64,000 bases of DNA, from positions 245,745-309,744 of the forward strand of contig JAIQFI010000002.1 of assembly GCA_020073345.1 (NCBI GenBank), given 5' to 3'. A program made the position numbers and the translations under genes. The stretch is from Terriglobia bacterium (GTDB lineage: Bacteria > Acidobacteriota > Terriglobia > Bryobacterales > Bryobacteraceae). Position 1 is the stretch's first letter. Every line of letters starts with the position of its first letter. Shown here piece by piece: positions 45,319 through 54,234 of the stretch. Under the pieces are notes generated by a model that saw nothing but the letters and a program-made list of their open reading frames with translations, made no database searches and was not told the DNA's origin.

Positions 45319-45882
45319 TTGCTAGCACGGTTTTCATTTGATGCGGACTACGTCCGGCGGCTTTCGGAAGGGGATGCTGAAACAGAAGATCACTTTGCCC
45401 GTTACTTCGGCGATCTGATCCGAATCAAGGCGAGCGCACGTCTGCGATCCGGACACGGCGCGGACGATATCCGCCAGGAAACCCTGTTACGCGTTCTGCG
45501 CACTCTCCGGAAGGGCGCCATCGAGCACCCGGAGCGGTTGGGGGCTTACGTAAATACGGTGTGCAATAACGTCATGCTGGAGACGTTCCGGCGTGACAAG
45601 CGTCTCACCGAGCTTCCGGAAGGAGAGATCCCCAGCGGTCAGGCAGGGGCGGAATCGGGGCTGTTGAGCGATGAGCGGCGGGATCTGGTGCGGCGCGCCC
45701 TGAACGAACTCCCGGCCAAAGACCGCGAACTGCTGCAACGAATCTTTCTGGATGAGCACGATAAAGATGTGGTTTGTGAAGAGTTTAGGGTGAGTCGCGA
45801 ATACTTGAGAGTGCTTCTGCACAGAGCCAGGATCCGCCTCCGCACGGCTCTCCATCAGGGGCGCGGGCGGGCGGCAGGCTAA
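45319..45882 (+). CDS. ECF-type RNA polymerase sigma factor
   Basis: A 187-residue sigma factor. Region 2 is HFARYFGDLIRIKASARLRSGHGADDIRQETLLRVLRTL (the core-binding ADDIxQET helix) and region 4 is ALNELPAKDRELLQRIFLDEHDKDVVCEEFRVSREYLRVLLHRARIRLR. It starts at TTG 45319 with an AGGA just upstream; no in-frame ATG gives a complete region 2. It heads an operon with a zinc-finger anti-sigma factor, and is divergent from the RiPP operon across 150 bases. Confidence 0.88.
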   Translation: MLARFSFDADYVRRLSEGDAETEDHFARYFGDLIRIKASARLRSGHGADDIRQETLLRVLRTLRKGAIEHPERLGAYVNTVCNNVMLETFRRDKRLTELPEGEIPSGQAGAESGLLSDERRDLVRRALNELPAKDRELLQRIFLDEHDKDVVCEEFRVSREYLRVLLHRARIRLRTALHQGRGRAAG

Positions 45883-45940
45883 TGGCCTTCAAACAAACTG
45901 TAATGATTTGCCGCGGACTGTCACTATAGGCCGGGGGAGA

Positions 45941-46648
45941 ATGGAACACGAACAAGCGATTCAAAACCTTGCCGTCGAATGTTATTTGTTAGGCGAGATG
46001 TCCTCCGGCGAACGGGAAGCGTTTGAAGAACACTACTTTGAATGTGCTGTCTGCGCCGAAGATCTTCGTTCGGCGTCGCAGTTCATCGAGGACGCCAAGG
46101 ATCTCCTGGCCGCCGAACGCCCCGCGCCGGCCCCCGCCGTTCGGACCCGTCCGGCTGCGGTGCCGACGCGCTCTGGATGGGACTGGATGGGATGGCTGCG
46201 GCCGCAGGCTGCTGCGGCAATGATCGCAGCGCTCGTTGTGGTGGCAGGCGTGGAAACGTTCTCCACAATCCCCGGCCTGCGACGGCAGGTGGAAGACTTC
46301 GGTTCCCCCAGAGTGGTCAAATCCACCGTTCTTCGGCAGGTTACCAGAGGAGGCGCCGCAACCGTTAGCGCTGCCGCTGGAGAGCCAGTGGTTTTGATGT
46401 TCGATCCTCCTGAAAGCCCGGAAGTATCCGCGCGAAGTCCCCTGACCTTCCTGGTGAAATCGGCGGATGGCGGTGTAGTCTTCGAATTACCTGGAGAAGC
46501 GCCTGCTCTGGGTGAGCAGATCACCCTTTCCGTGCCTCGATTAACGCTTATGCCGGGTAATTATACGCTGGTTGTCCAAACTGCGGGTGCGTCCGGAAAA
46601 ACTCCCCAGGAATTGGGACAGTATCCATTTAAACTGGAACCTCGTTAA
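45941..46648 (+). CDS. Membrane zinc-finger anti-sigma factor
   Basis: A 235-residue protein. The cytoplasmic part has the ZAS/zf-HC2 motif with H...C..C (EEHYFECAVCAEDLRSASQF, about 25-45), one transmembrane helix (AAAAMIAALVVVAGVETF, about 90-108) and a periplasmic beta domain ending NYTLVVQTAGASGKTPQELGQYPFKLEP. It should hold the preceding sigma factor until a signal, possibly proteolysis, releases it. ATG 45941 chosen for the purine-rich site before it. Confidence 0.85.
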   Translation: MEHEQAIQNLAVECYLLGEMSSGEREAFEEHYFECAVCAEDLRSASQFIEDAKDLLAAERPAPAPAVRTRPAAVPTRSGWDWMGWLRPQAAAAMIAALVVVAGVETFSTIPGLRRQVEDFGSPRVVKSTVLRQVTRGGAATVSAAAGEPVVLMFDPPESPEVSARSPLTFLVKSADGGVVFELPGEAPALGEQITLSVPRLTLMPGNYTLVVQTAGASGKTPQELGQYPFKLEPR

Positions 46649-46676
46649 ACTGGAGGTCTAGGAGCTGACCCAAGAA

Positions 46677-47516
46677 ATGGACTCTCGACAAGATAAGCGT
46701 TACCTGCATATTGCGGGCGCGTTTGGGGTGGGTGGACGACTCACGAAAATCGGAAACGTACCCATCAACTTACCGATTGAAACAGTGGCCGCGGCGCATC
46801 TCCCCATGGTGGGAGGGAGATCCGAGGCTGCCGGGAAACTCTCGATCGATGGCGGGGATGTCAAATTCGGCCGAATCGACGCGAAGCTGATCAAGACGCT
46901 GAAGAAAATGGACCTTCTCTCTGTCGGTTCAGCCCGCTCATTGGCGGAGAGCGATGCGGCCGGGCCCGACGGACCATTTGTGTCTCGAACCATTAGCGAA
47001 GTCAGTAACGTAGCCGTGGCCGATGGTTTTTCGCTAAGGTCGTGCGTGCTCAATATGACGTCGACGCAAGCGGCCGGTGAGATGTTTCCGAGCATCACGT
47101 TGGGGAAGAAGACGAGTATTGTCGGCCTCAAGCTGGGCAAATTGTCAGCCAAGGTCACTCTGGACCTCGATACATTCAACAGATTCCCCACGCAGGCGGC
47201 GTTTCTGGCCGAGTGTCAGAAAAACGGGAACCTGAGGCAGTCACCGTTTTCTTCATTTCTTACCGATGCTCCGGCCGCCTCTTTGCACCGGAATGCCTCG
47301 GGTTACGTGATCGGTTCACTCGTAAAGAAGATTGAAGGGCTGCCCGACGGAATGATCGAGGACAACGGCTACATCATCAACTGGCCCCCCTTTGGCAAGA
47401 TCATTGTTGGCGAAATCCTGATTGGTCCTTACGTGCGGCGCGTAACTTTGGTCCGCCTGAAACATTCCGACACGGAGATCGGCTCAGGCTGCTCCGGTGG
47501 AAGTACCTGGCCATAA
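46677..47516 (+). CDS. Unrecognised protein between anti-sigma factor and CHAT protease
   Basis: A 279-residue protein with no signal peptide or membrane helix. It contains GAFGVGGRLTKIGNVPINLPIETVAAAHLP, GGDVKFGRIDAKLIKTLKKM, a Ser/Thr-rich middle, ASLHRNASGYVIGSLVKKIEGLP and NWPPFGKIIVGEILIGPYVRRVTLVRLKH. I do not recognise a family. Its place just before a TPR-CHAT gene makes it a candidate substrate or partner of that protease, because CHAT proteases are often encoded next to their targets. This is inference. Confidence 0.65.
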   Translation: MDSRQDKRYLHIAGAFGVGGRLTKIGNVPINLPIETVAAAHLPMVGGRSEAAGKLSIDGGDVKFGRIDAKLIKTLKKMDLLSVGSARSLAESDAAGPDGPFVSRTISEVSNVAVADGFSLRSCVLNMTSTQAAGEMFPSITLGKKTSIVGLKLGKLSAKVTLDLDTFNRFPTQAAFLAECQKNGNLRQSPFSSFLTDAPAASLHRNASGYVIGSLVKKIEGLPDGMIEDNGYIINWPPFGKIIVGEILIGPYVRRVTLVRLKHSDTEIGSGCSGGSTWP

Positions 47517-47520
47517 AGCC

Positions 47521-49965
47521 ATGCCTCGGTGGGCCCTGCTGCTGGTGTTGTTCGGCTCGGCTGCGTGTTCGCGGCGGCCGTCATCGCAGGAAACCTACAC
47601 GGAAGCCTGGTCGGCATTCCAGCAGGGAAGGCTGGCGCATGCTCAAGAGGTCGTAGGCGCGGCCTTAGAACGACGCGGAAGCAAGCCGCCTGATGAAGCC
47701 CGCGTGCGGCTGGAGCTCCTGCACTCAGAAATCCTGCTGGGCCGGCGGCGGACTGGAGAGGCTTCGCAAATCCTCAACCAATTACCGGACCCGAGTGACC
47801 CCGGGCTCCATCTGCGCTGGCTGGTAGACCGGGCCGATGCGCTGTCGAAGACGGGCCAAGCCGGCCAGGCAGCGGCACTCCTGGACGAAGCAGATCGCTT
47901 AGCCGGCGCCGACTCCGACTCGACGTTCAAGGCCCTGATGTTGCGCGGCTCTCTGCTGGCACGGGACAACCACTTTGATCGCGCCGAAGGGCTGCTGGAA
48001 GACACGGCGGCGCGCGCCGCCAAGCTCGGCCACGGCTTTTATCAGGCTGCCGCGCTCCTGAATCTGTCTTTTTCCAAGCTCCGGCGCGGGCGCTATGACG
48101 AATCCATCGAATACAGCCGGCAGGCGCTCGAGACCGCACAGCAGGCGCACGCGAGCCAGATCGAAGCGCTGGCGAACAACAACCTCGGGATCGCCTACGG
48201 TGTGCTTCGCGATCTAGATCGCGCGGAACGGTACCAGACCACAGCGATCCTGAAACTCCGTGAGATTGGCGATCTAGGGAATCTGGAAGACGCGCTCGGT
48301 GAGCTCGGCAATACCCATCTGCTGGGACATCAGGCTGCGCGGGCTGTCAAGGACTTCGAAGAAGCCGTTGAAATCGCGAAACGCATCGATGCTGTCTCCG
48401 ATGCCGCGCGCTGGGCGGGTCAGCTCGCCTTGGCGTTCATAGAGCAACAAAACTGGGATCAAGCCGAGTCGTGGAATCGGCAAGCCCAGGCTTTGTACGG
48501 AAAGCTCGGCGACCCCTACCTAAAACTGAATGAAGCAGCGATTGCAACCGGACGCGGACGCCGAGAAGAGGCGGTGCGTCTCTACCGCGAGCTGATTTCA
48601 GAATCCAGTAAGATCCCCTACCTGGAATGGAACGCCCACGTGCGCCTTGCTTCTTTGTTTGCAAATGAAAAGCAGTTTGATGAAGCGAATGCGGAATATG
48701 AGCGCGGGCTGACTGTGATCGAACAGGTCCGCTCCAGCCTGATTAAGGACGACTCCCGGCTAACCTACTACAACCTCCAGATTCAGTTCTTCAAGGACTA
48801 CGTTGACTTACTGGTAACGGAACGGCGCGAGCAGCGGGCTCTCCAGGTCGCCGAGTATAGCCGCGCAAGGGTGCTGGCCGAAAAACTGGGTCTGCAGCCA
48901 GGCACGATCGAGGAAGTCCGGCCCGCCAGTTTTCAGCAATACGCCCGGCGAAGCGGAAACGTCATCTTGTCGTTCTGGCTGGCCCCGCGGCGTTCCTTTG
49001 TCTGGGTGATCAAGCCCAACGAAATTGTTATGAGGGAGCTACCGGGGGAGAACCAGATCGGAGATTCGATTCGGACCTACCGGAAACTGATCGAGGACCT
49101 GCGGGATCCGGTGGAGGCCCGGCTGACTCAAGGGGAACGCCTGACGGAGATGCTGCTCGGCCCAGTTCAGGGCAGTCTCAAAGGGGTCGAGCGAGTGGTC
49201 GTAGTCGCGGATGGCGCGCTGCATGCGCTGAATCTGGAAACGCTGGCGGCAGGACGCGCCGGCCGTTACTGGATTGAAGATGTGGAGGTATCGGTCGCGC
49301 CATCGCTGAGCGTGCTGGCGGATGCGCCGCAAGAGAGCCGCTCTATGCCTGCCAAAGCGCGGCCATCCTTGCTTCTCATCGGAGCGCCCGAATCCGCCGC
49401 GGCCGAGTATCCGGAGCTGCCCGCCGCGCGAGCGGAAATCGAAGAGATCCACAGCCGGTTTGCGAGCCGGGAGCAAGTAGTCCGTACTGGGCACGACGCC
49501 ACGCCGCGTGCTTTTCTCGATTCCATGCCAGGCCGGTTCTCCATGATTCACTTTGCCGCGCATGCCGAGACGAATCCGGAGCGTCCTCTGGAATCCGCCG
49601 TGATTCTTTCCAGAAGCGGCGACAGCTACAAGCTGTATGCACGTGATATCGCGGGCCTGCGCCTTTCCGCCGATCTGGTGACCATCTCGGCGTGCCGAAG
49701 CGCCGGAGCCCGGGCCTATGGCGGGGAAGGTCTGGTGGGCTTCGCCTGGGCTTTTCTTCTGGCAGGCGCACGCTCGGTGATCGCAGGACTGTGGGAAGTA
49801 AGTGACAGTTCTTCCTCCAAGTTGATGAACAAGTTGTACGAGGGCGTGTCTTCGGGTATGACCCCGGCCGCATCCCTGAGGGCGGCCAAGCTGAGCTTCC
49901 TTCATTCCAGAGGCTCCAGCCGAAAACCATTCTACTGGGCTCCCTATCAGACCTATATCCGGTAG
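47521..49965 (+). CDS. TPR-CHAT caspase-like peptidase lipoprotein
   Basis: An 814-residue protein. ATG 47521 begins a lipoprotein signal (WALLLVLFGSAAC). Residues about 30-430 are tetratricopeptide-type repeats (FYQAAALLNLSFSKLRRGRYDESIEYSRQALE; ALANNNLGIAYGVLRDLDRAERYQTTA; DALGELGNTHLLGHQAARAVKDFEEAV). Residues about 545-814 are a CHAT domain with the His-Cys dyad: MIHFAAHAETNPERP (His about 681) and VTISACRSAGARAYGGEG (Cys about 725), then GARSVIAGLWEVSDSSS. Both catalytic residues are intact. A lipoprotein CHAT enzyme next to a sigma/anti-sigma pair suggests regulated proteolysis at the membrane. Confidence 0.87.
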   Translation: MPRWALLLVLFGSAACSRRPSSQETYTEAWSAFQQGRLAHAQEVVGAALERRGSKPPDEARVRLELLHSEILLGRRRTGEASQILNQLPDPSDPGLHLRWLVDRADALSKTGQAGQAAALLDEADRLAGADSDSTFKALMLRGSLLARDNHFDRAEGLLEDTAARAAKLGHGFYQAAALLNLSFSKLRRGRYDESIEYSRQALETAQQAHASQIEALANNNLGIAYGVLRDLDRAERYQTTAILKLREIGDLGNLEDALGELGNTHLLGHQAARAVKDFEEAVEIAKRIDAVSDAARWAGQLALAFIEQQNWDQAESWNRQAQALYGKLGDPYLKLNEAAIATGRGRREEAVRLYRELISESSKIPYLEWNAHVRLASLFANEKQFDEANAEYERGLTVIEQVRSSLIKDDSRLTYYNLQIQFFKDYVDLLVTERREQRALQVAEYSRARVLAEKLGLQPGTIEEVRPASFQQYARRSGNVILSFWLAPRRSFVWVIKPNEIVMRELPGENQIGDSIRTYRKLIEDLRDPVEARLTQGERLTEMLLGPVQGSLKGVERVVVVADGALHALNLETLAAGRAGRYWIEDVEVSVAPSLSVLADAPQESRSMPAKARPSLLLIGAPESAAAEYPELPAARAEIEEIHSRFASREQVVRTGHDATPRAFLDSMPGRFSMIHFAAHAETNPERPLESAVILSRSGDSYKLYARDIAGLRLSADLVTISACRSAGARAYGGEGLVGFAWAFLLAGARSVIAGLWEVSDSSSSKLMNKLYEGVSSGMTPAASLRAAKLSFLHSRGSSRKPFYWAPYQTYIR

Positions 49966-50075
49966 AGCCGGATGATCCTGTCTCCGCGCGAGAAATTCGT
50001 GAAACGGTCTCCTGGCTCGCGTCACTAATGGGCAAAGCGGTCGCTAAGAGCCGCGAGCCGAGTCAGTCGGAGGAT

Positions 50076-50107
50076 AGGAGTAGCGGTGCCCCCTCACTGC
50101 TACTCCT
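50076..50107. repeat. Perfect inverted repeat after the CHAT gene
   Basis: AGGAGTAGC and GCTACTCCT form a 9-bp perfect stem around a 14-base loop, about 110 bases after the CHAT stop. No T run follows, so a terminator or protein-binding site are both possible. The rest of 49966-50237 holds nothing recognisable. Confidence 0.45.
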
Positions 50108-50237
50108 GGGCTTGGCCCTCAGAATTCACGTGTTCGTCCTTTCCGCCAACAAAGAACGAATCATCCTGAAACGATCTCCCGATTTGCTGCACCATCCAAC
50201 AATCGCGCGTGCATAGGCGCGAAAAAGGGGAAAATGC

Positions 50238-50507
50238 ATGAGTTCCGACGAGAATACCCAAACCGCATCCAAACAAGACTTCGAGAACTGGACACGATTC
50301 GATACATACGTGGGCGGCCGGCGTTGCGTGCCGCAGCGCAAATCTGCTACCGCTGCCCGCCCCTGGTCTCAGGTGAGTATCCAGGAGATGATCGCCAGTC
50401 TCCGGGCTGAACTACAGGATATCGAACACGCCATCCAAGCTCTTGAGGAAATCGCGGGTGAGCGTCTCATTCCCGAGCGAAAACAACGAACCCGTTCGCG
50501 GGAATAA
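50238..50507 (+). CDS. Small helical hypothetical protein
   Basis: An 89-residue hydrophilic protein. The C-terminal half is a predicted helix or coiled coil (IQEMIASLRAELQDIEHAIQALEEIAGERLIPER). A GGGG-rich site stands before the ATG. Its 3' end overlaps the convergent GH13 gene by 41 bases. The family is not recognised. Confidence 0.5.
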   Translation: MSSDENTQTASKQDFENWTRFDTYVGGRRCVPQRKSATAARPWSQVSIQEMIASLRAELQDIEHAIQALEEIAGERLIPERKQRTRSRE

Positions 50508-52440
50508 CAATGTTCGCCGACGCCGCTAAACCGTGCATCGGCGGACCCCACGCATCCATTCCGCCTCCATTGCCCGCGACGGCCGGATTAACCCAGTTCT
50601 CGTACACGTCGCTGTTGAAAACTTCGTTCCAGTGGCCCGAAAACGGGAATCCAACGGCGTAGTTGTACCAGGTCGTGTCGGACAGAGTGGCCACCACCAC
50701 GACGTCCTGGCCCGAGTCCAGCCAGCGATGGAAAGCAATTACACGGTTCTCATCATGAACGTGGAACGGATTCACGTTGTCGCCCCGAAGCGCAGGGTGG
50801 TTCCAGCGCAGGCGAATCAGCTCCTGCGTGAAGCGGTGGTGATTCACCATCTTCTGATCGGCGCCGCGTTTCAGGCCGTCCCACCAAAGCAGGTTTGAGG
50901 ACTTCGCATCCCAGCTCCACGGCTTGTCTTCCAAGAACTCCTGGCCCATGAAAAGTTGCGGAATGCCGGGCGCGGTCAACAGAATTCCCGTGGCGAAGCG
51001 CGAGCGGCTGGTGGCGTACCAGGAGCGGTGATCCAACGAGTCGGCCAGCGCCGGAAGCCGCTGTTCCCGGTCCACTTTCACGATGTCGTGATTCTCCACG
51101 CAGGTGACGGTTTGCCAGGCATGAGCAAACCCGCTGGGATAAAGATTGCCGGCAATGCTGTCAAAGTCGGGCTTGGCCGCCTGGCCATACGACGCCGACT
51201 CGACGGCCTTCCGCACGGCTTCACGCAGGCCGTCATGCTGGACCACGTCGAATCCGGTTCCGCCGGCGGCGACCGGAGTCACAATCGACTGGGTCGACTT
51301 CGGATAGTTTCCAACCTCGCCGGGCCAGAATTCCGCGTTCTGCAGAAGCCGGGGCCGGATGTACCTCAGCGTTCCGGTAAGATCCTGACAAAAGCTCCAG
51401 CCAGAGTCGCAATTCATCGAAATCAGATCGCTGATCTCGTCATAGCGGAATCCGTCGGCGTGAAACTCCTCAATGTAGTAGCGCGCGTTATTGATCAGGA
51501 ACTGGCGGACGTCATTGTTCCACAACGCGAAAGACAATCCTCCCGTGCCCCGGTCTTGATCGGTGAAATACAGGCTGTCGTTGTTGTTGCCGGCGTTCCG
51601 CGCACGATCGAAGTAATACAGGCACTGATCATCGAGCGCGCTATTCACCGTGAATCCGCCCGCATGGTTATAGACAACATCGAGGACCACCGCCAGGCCA
51701 TAGACATGGCAGAGATCGACCAGTGCCTTGAGTTGCGCGTGGCCGGACTGAATATCACCCGGGTTGAGCGGCGCCAGACCCTTTTGCGCCAGCAGGCCGT
51801 TGATGGTCGTCAGATGTGCTGCGAGCGCGCTTGGATCCGTGACCACGTAAGGGAAATCAGGCGAAAAATAATCGGCGCCATTGTACCCCATGGATGGATC
51901 GGTCTCGACTTCGTCCACCGGCAGCGGCTGCACAACGTTGACGCCCAGGGCGACCAGATAGGGGATGGTCCCGATGACGTCGAGGAATGTGGAGGCGATT
52001 CCGGGTCTGTTGATGGCAAACGTGCCGACGTGCAGCTGATAGACGATCATGTTGCTGAAGTCGGGTGTGGCGAAGGCTGCATCATGCCACGGGTATGCCG
52101 CGGCCGACCGAATGATACAGCTGCAGTTTGGAAACGCGGCGTCACTGGCGAGTTCGCGCGCGTAGGGGTCGCGCTTGTAGCCATGTCCGCCCGGCCCCTC
52201 GACCCAGAAATGATACATGTCGCCTTCCTTCGCCGCCGCGACGAAGCCGGTCCAGTAGCCGTGGCCGTCTTTCGATAGGAGTAAGCCGTCGGTTTGCCCT
52301 GTAAGCGGCGCTCCACCGAACACGCCGTTGACATAGATGGACGTGGCGCGAGGAGCCCAGACGCGAAACGTTGCCCCGCCTCCGGCAACCAGCGTCGCAC
52401 CCATGGGAGTGGTCGGCGAAATGTGTTGTTGCGAGATCAC
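50467..52440 (-). CDS. GH13 alpha-glucan enzyme with N-terminal CBM48-like domain
   Basis: A 657-residue cytoplasmic enzyme acting on alpha-1,4/1,6-glucans. The N-terminus (about 10-110) is a CBM48-like domain (GGATFRVWAPRATSIYVNGVFGG ... GDMYHFWVEGPGG) and the core is a GH13 barrel: VYQLHVGTF, AVVLDVVYNHAG (region I), DGFRYDEISDL (region II nucleophile Asp), QNAEFWPGE (acid Glu), VENHDIV (region IV). This layout is that of branching and debranching-type GlgB/TreZ relatives, so branching enzyme, isoamylase or trehalohydrolase remain possible. It has no operon partners here; the phosphorylase is 31 kb away. Confidence 0.85.
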   Translation of the reverse strand: MISQQHISPTTPMGATLVAGGGATFRVWAPRATSIYVNGVFGGAPLTGQTDGLLLSKDGHGYWTGFVAAAKEGDMYHFWVEGPGGHGYKRDPYARELASDAAFPNCSCIIRSAAAYPWHDAAFATPDFSNMIVYQLHVGTFAINRPGIASTFLDVIGTIPYLVALGVNVVQPLPVDEVETDPSMGYNGADYFSPDFPYVVTDPSALAAHLTTINGLLAQKGLAPLNPGDIQSGHAQLKALVDLCHVYGLAVVLDVVYNHAGGFTVNSALDDQCLYYFDRARNAGNNNDSLYFTDQDRGTGGLSFALWNNDVRQFLINNARYYIEEFHADGFRYDEISDLISMNCDSGWSFCQDLTGTLRYIRPRLLQNAEFWPGEVGNYPKSTQSIVTPVAAGGTGFDVVQHDGLREAVRKAVESASYGQAAKPDFDSIAGNLYPSGFAHAWQTVTCVENHDIVKVDREQRLPALADSLDHRSWYATSRSRFATGILLTAPGIPQLFMGQEFLEDKPWSWDAKSSNLLWWDGLKRGADQKMVNHHRFTQELIRLRWNHPALRGDNVNPFHVHDENRVIAFHRWLDSGQDVVVVATLSDTTWYNYAVGFPFSGHWNEVFNSDVYENWVNPAVAGNGGGMDAWGPPMHGLAASANIVIPANGFVVFARE

Positions 52441-52728
52441 GGGCTTCTCCGGATCAAGGGTATTTGAGTTGAATCATAACATCCTGCGTCAGAGCGATCT
52501 TTACATTTGGAATACACTCGGCATCCAAGATCCGCAACTATTTTCCCCGCCTTCGATCTTTCCTTGAGCCGTCGAAGGGCACGTCCGTAACTCACTGATA
52601 CTATGGGTCTGCGTTTTCTCAGCGGTGTTCGCCTCACCTCTTTTTGCATCACGATTTTGCCACTGCCCTGATCGTTGGTAATTTGCGCAATTCAAGAAAG
52701 CAATTTAGAATCAGAGCAGTTAGTATGT

Positions 52729-52805
52729 CGGGGCGTAGCGCAGCCTGGTAGCGCACCTGCCTTGGGCGCAGGGGGTCGTGAGTTCGAATCTCGCCGCCCC
52801 GACCA
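52729..52805 (+). tRNA. tRNA-Pro (anticodon TGG)
   Basis: A 77-base cloverleaf. The acceptor stem CGGGGCG pairs with CGCCCCG, the D arm is GCGCAGCCTGGTAGCGC, the anticodon stem CCTGC/GCAGG encloses CTTGGGC (anticodon TGG), and the T arm has GGTTCGAATC-type GTTCGAATC. The CCA end is encoded (52803-52805). The sequence downstream is a degraded island, so its 3' end may be an integration site. Confidence 0.97.
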
Positions 52806-53105
52806 ACCTAAACAACTCATTTATTTGCAATGCCGGCTTTCGGCCCGGCTAGCGCACCTGTAGCAAATTGTGGCGTTTTGGAGTTCTTGGAGGCTTCGGA
52901 CAGCTACAAAATTGACTACAAGGGGATAAACACTCTAAGCCATAATCGTCGGCGGACGTTTGGAACACAGCTTACTCCTTCGCCAAAGCACCAATGCGCA
53001 AAAGATCGGCGGCACGATCCGCGTCGCAACCATAGACAACAACGGTGCGCCCTAGCTGCGGCAATAAACAGCCTAGGGGTTCCTTTTGTCAGAGTTTTGG
53101 GTCCC

Positions 53106-54074
53106 TTAGCGGTGGTCTTCCGAGAGATAGGCTTTCAGGCAGTCGGGGCACATGCCGCCGCTGCGGTCTTCGTCATGGCATAACTCCTGGCATTGATCGC
53201 AGGAGACGTACTCGCCGGGTGGTGGCGTGTCGCCGCAGGAGAAGCAGACCCCGTTGGTCTCTGTGTAGCCTTCCTCGAAGACCAGCGTTTCGTTGTCGCA
53301 GTTCGGGCAGTTCCTAAGCGGATATCCCTCTCCTTCTGTCATGCTGTAGTGGCGGCTGATGCCGAACATGTTGGCGATATAGAGTTCCGCGGCATCTTCC
53401 GCGCTCGCCGTATATCCGCAGAATGCGCACTGTACATCGCAATCAGCCAGCAACGCATGTTGCATGCACGAAGGGCAGACGACGATGTGTCCGTAACCTT
53501 TCTTGTGGTCGTCCAAGAGCGGCTGAATCTCAGCCATTCTGGCAACAGTGAACCGCCGAAACTCCCCGAGGCCGGTGCGTATTTGCTGTAAGAGCTCGCT
53601 CTCCTCACTGGAAAGCTCTTCGTCCTCGTAGGCCTCGCAGATGAAGTCGATCAGTGCGCCCAGCACGATGGCTGAGGACGATTCGAGTGCCTCTCTGCTG
53701 TGGTTCAACTCGAAATGCTCTATTGGATTGCGCTGGTTCTTGAATGACTTCAACAATGCCTTGTCCGGCGGATCGACCAAGCAGCATTCCAGTCGTTCGA
53801 GGCACTGCTGCAGATTCACGCTCTTGAAATGGCGCGACTTGAGCTTCTCCCCCGTTGCCTTCTCCGGGTTGACAAAGATCTGCGTCCAGTCTTCCCGTCG
53901 AAGCCGATCCTTCAACACGAGCTCAATGCCAGCCGAAAGGTGCAGCACCGCGTATTTCAAGTCGAACTTGGAAGTCTGAGAGCTGATGTGCTTCAAGCCC
54001 GAAAGGATGAAATCGAGCCCGTTCTCCAGCATCGACAGCTGAATAGCATCATCGTCCGGCTCGCGCTTGGGCAT
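53106..54074 (-). CDS. Multi-zinc-ribbon protein of unknown function
   Basis: A 322-residue protein. The N-terminal 180 residues are helical (MLENGLDFILSGLKHISS ... LKYAVLHLSAGIELVLKDRLR, NQRNPIEHFELNHSREALE), like many defence or abortive-infection-type proteins of the hypothetical class. The C-terminal 130 carry three zinc ribbons: CPSCMQHALLADCDVQCAFCG, CPNCDNETL...GVCFSCG and CDQCQELCHDEDRSGGMCPDC. ATG 54074 is preferred to a TTG at 54086. It lies between tRNA-Pro and a truncated Argonaute. Confidence 0.7.
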   Translation of the reverse strand: MPKREPDDDAIQLSMLENGLDFILSGLKHISSQTSKFDLKYAVLHLSAGIELVLKDRLRREDWTQIFVNPEKATGEKLKSRHFKSVNLQQCLERLECCLVDPPDKALLKSFKNQRNPIEHFELNHSREALESSSAIVLGALIDFICEAYEDEELSSEESELLQQIRTGLGEFRRFTVARMAEIQPLLDDHKKGYGHIVVCPSCMQHALLADCDVQCAFCGYTASAEDAAELYIANMFGISRHYSMTEGEGYPLRNCPNCDNETLVFEEGYTETNGVCFSCGDTPPPGEYVSCDQCQELCHDEDRSGGMCPDCLKAYLSEDHR

Positions 54075-54234
54075 AGCAACTAACAATGAATAATACCGCG
54101 AACGTTTAGACTAGAGTCCTCCGTCGAAGAATTGGACTGCCATCGGACGAGAGCACGATCCATGCATGGGTTTTACTCGGCAAACACGATCAAGAGCTTG
54201 AAAAAGCGGTAGAGGACATTGGCGCCTGAATTTG

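Noticed and set aside
50956..52278. Long open frame on the plus strand (440 codons) opposite the GH13 gene
   Set aside because: It is antisense to a gene with clear GH13 motifs, has no conserved motif or ribosome site, and is the usual result of GC-rich codon use.
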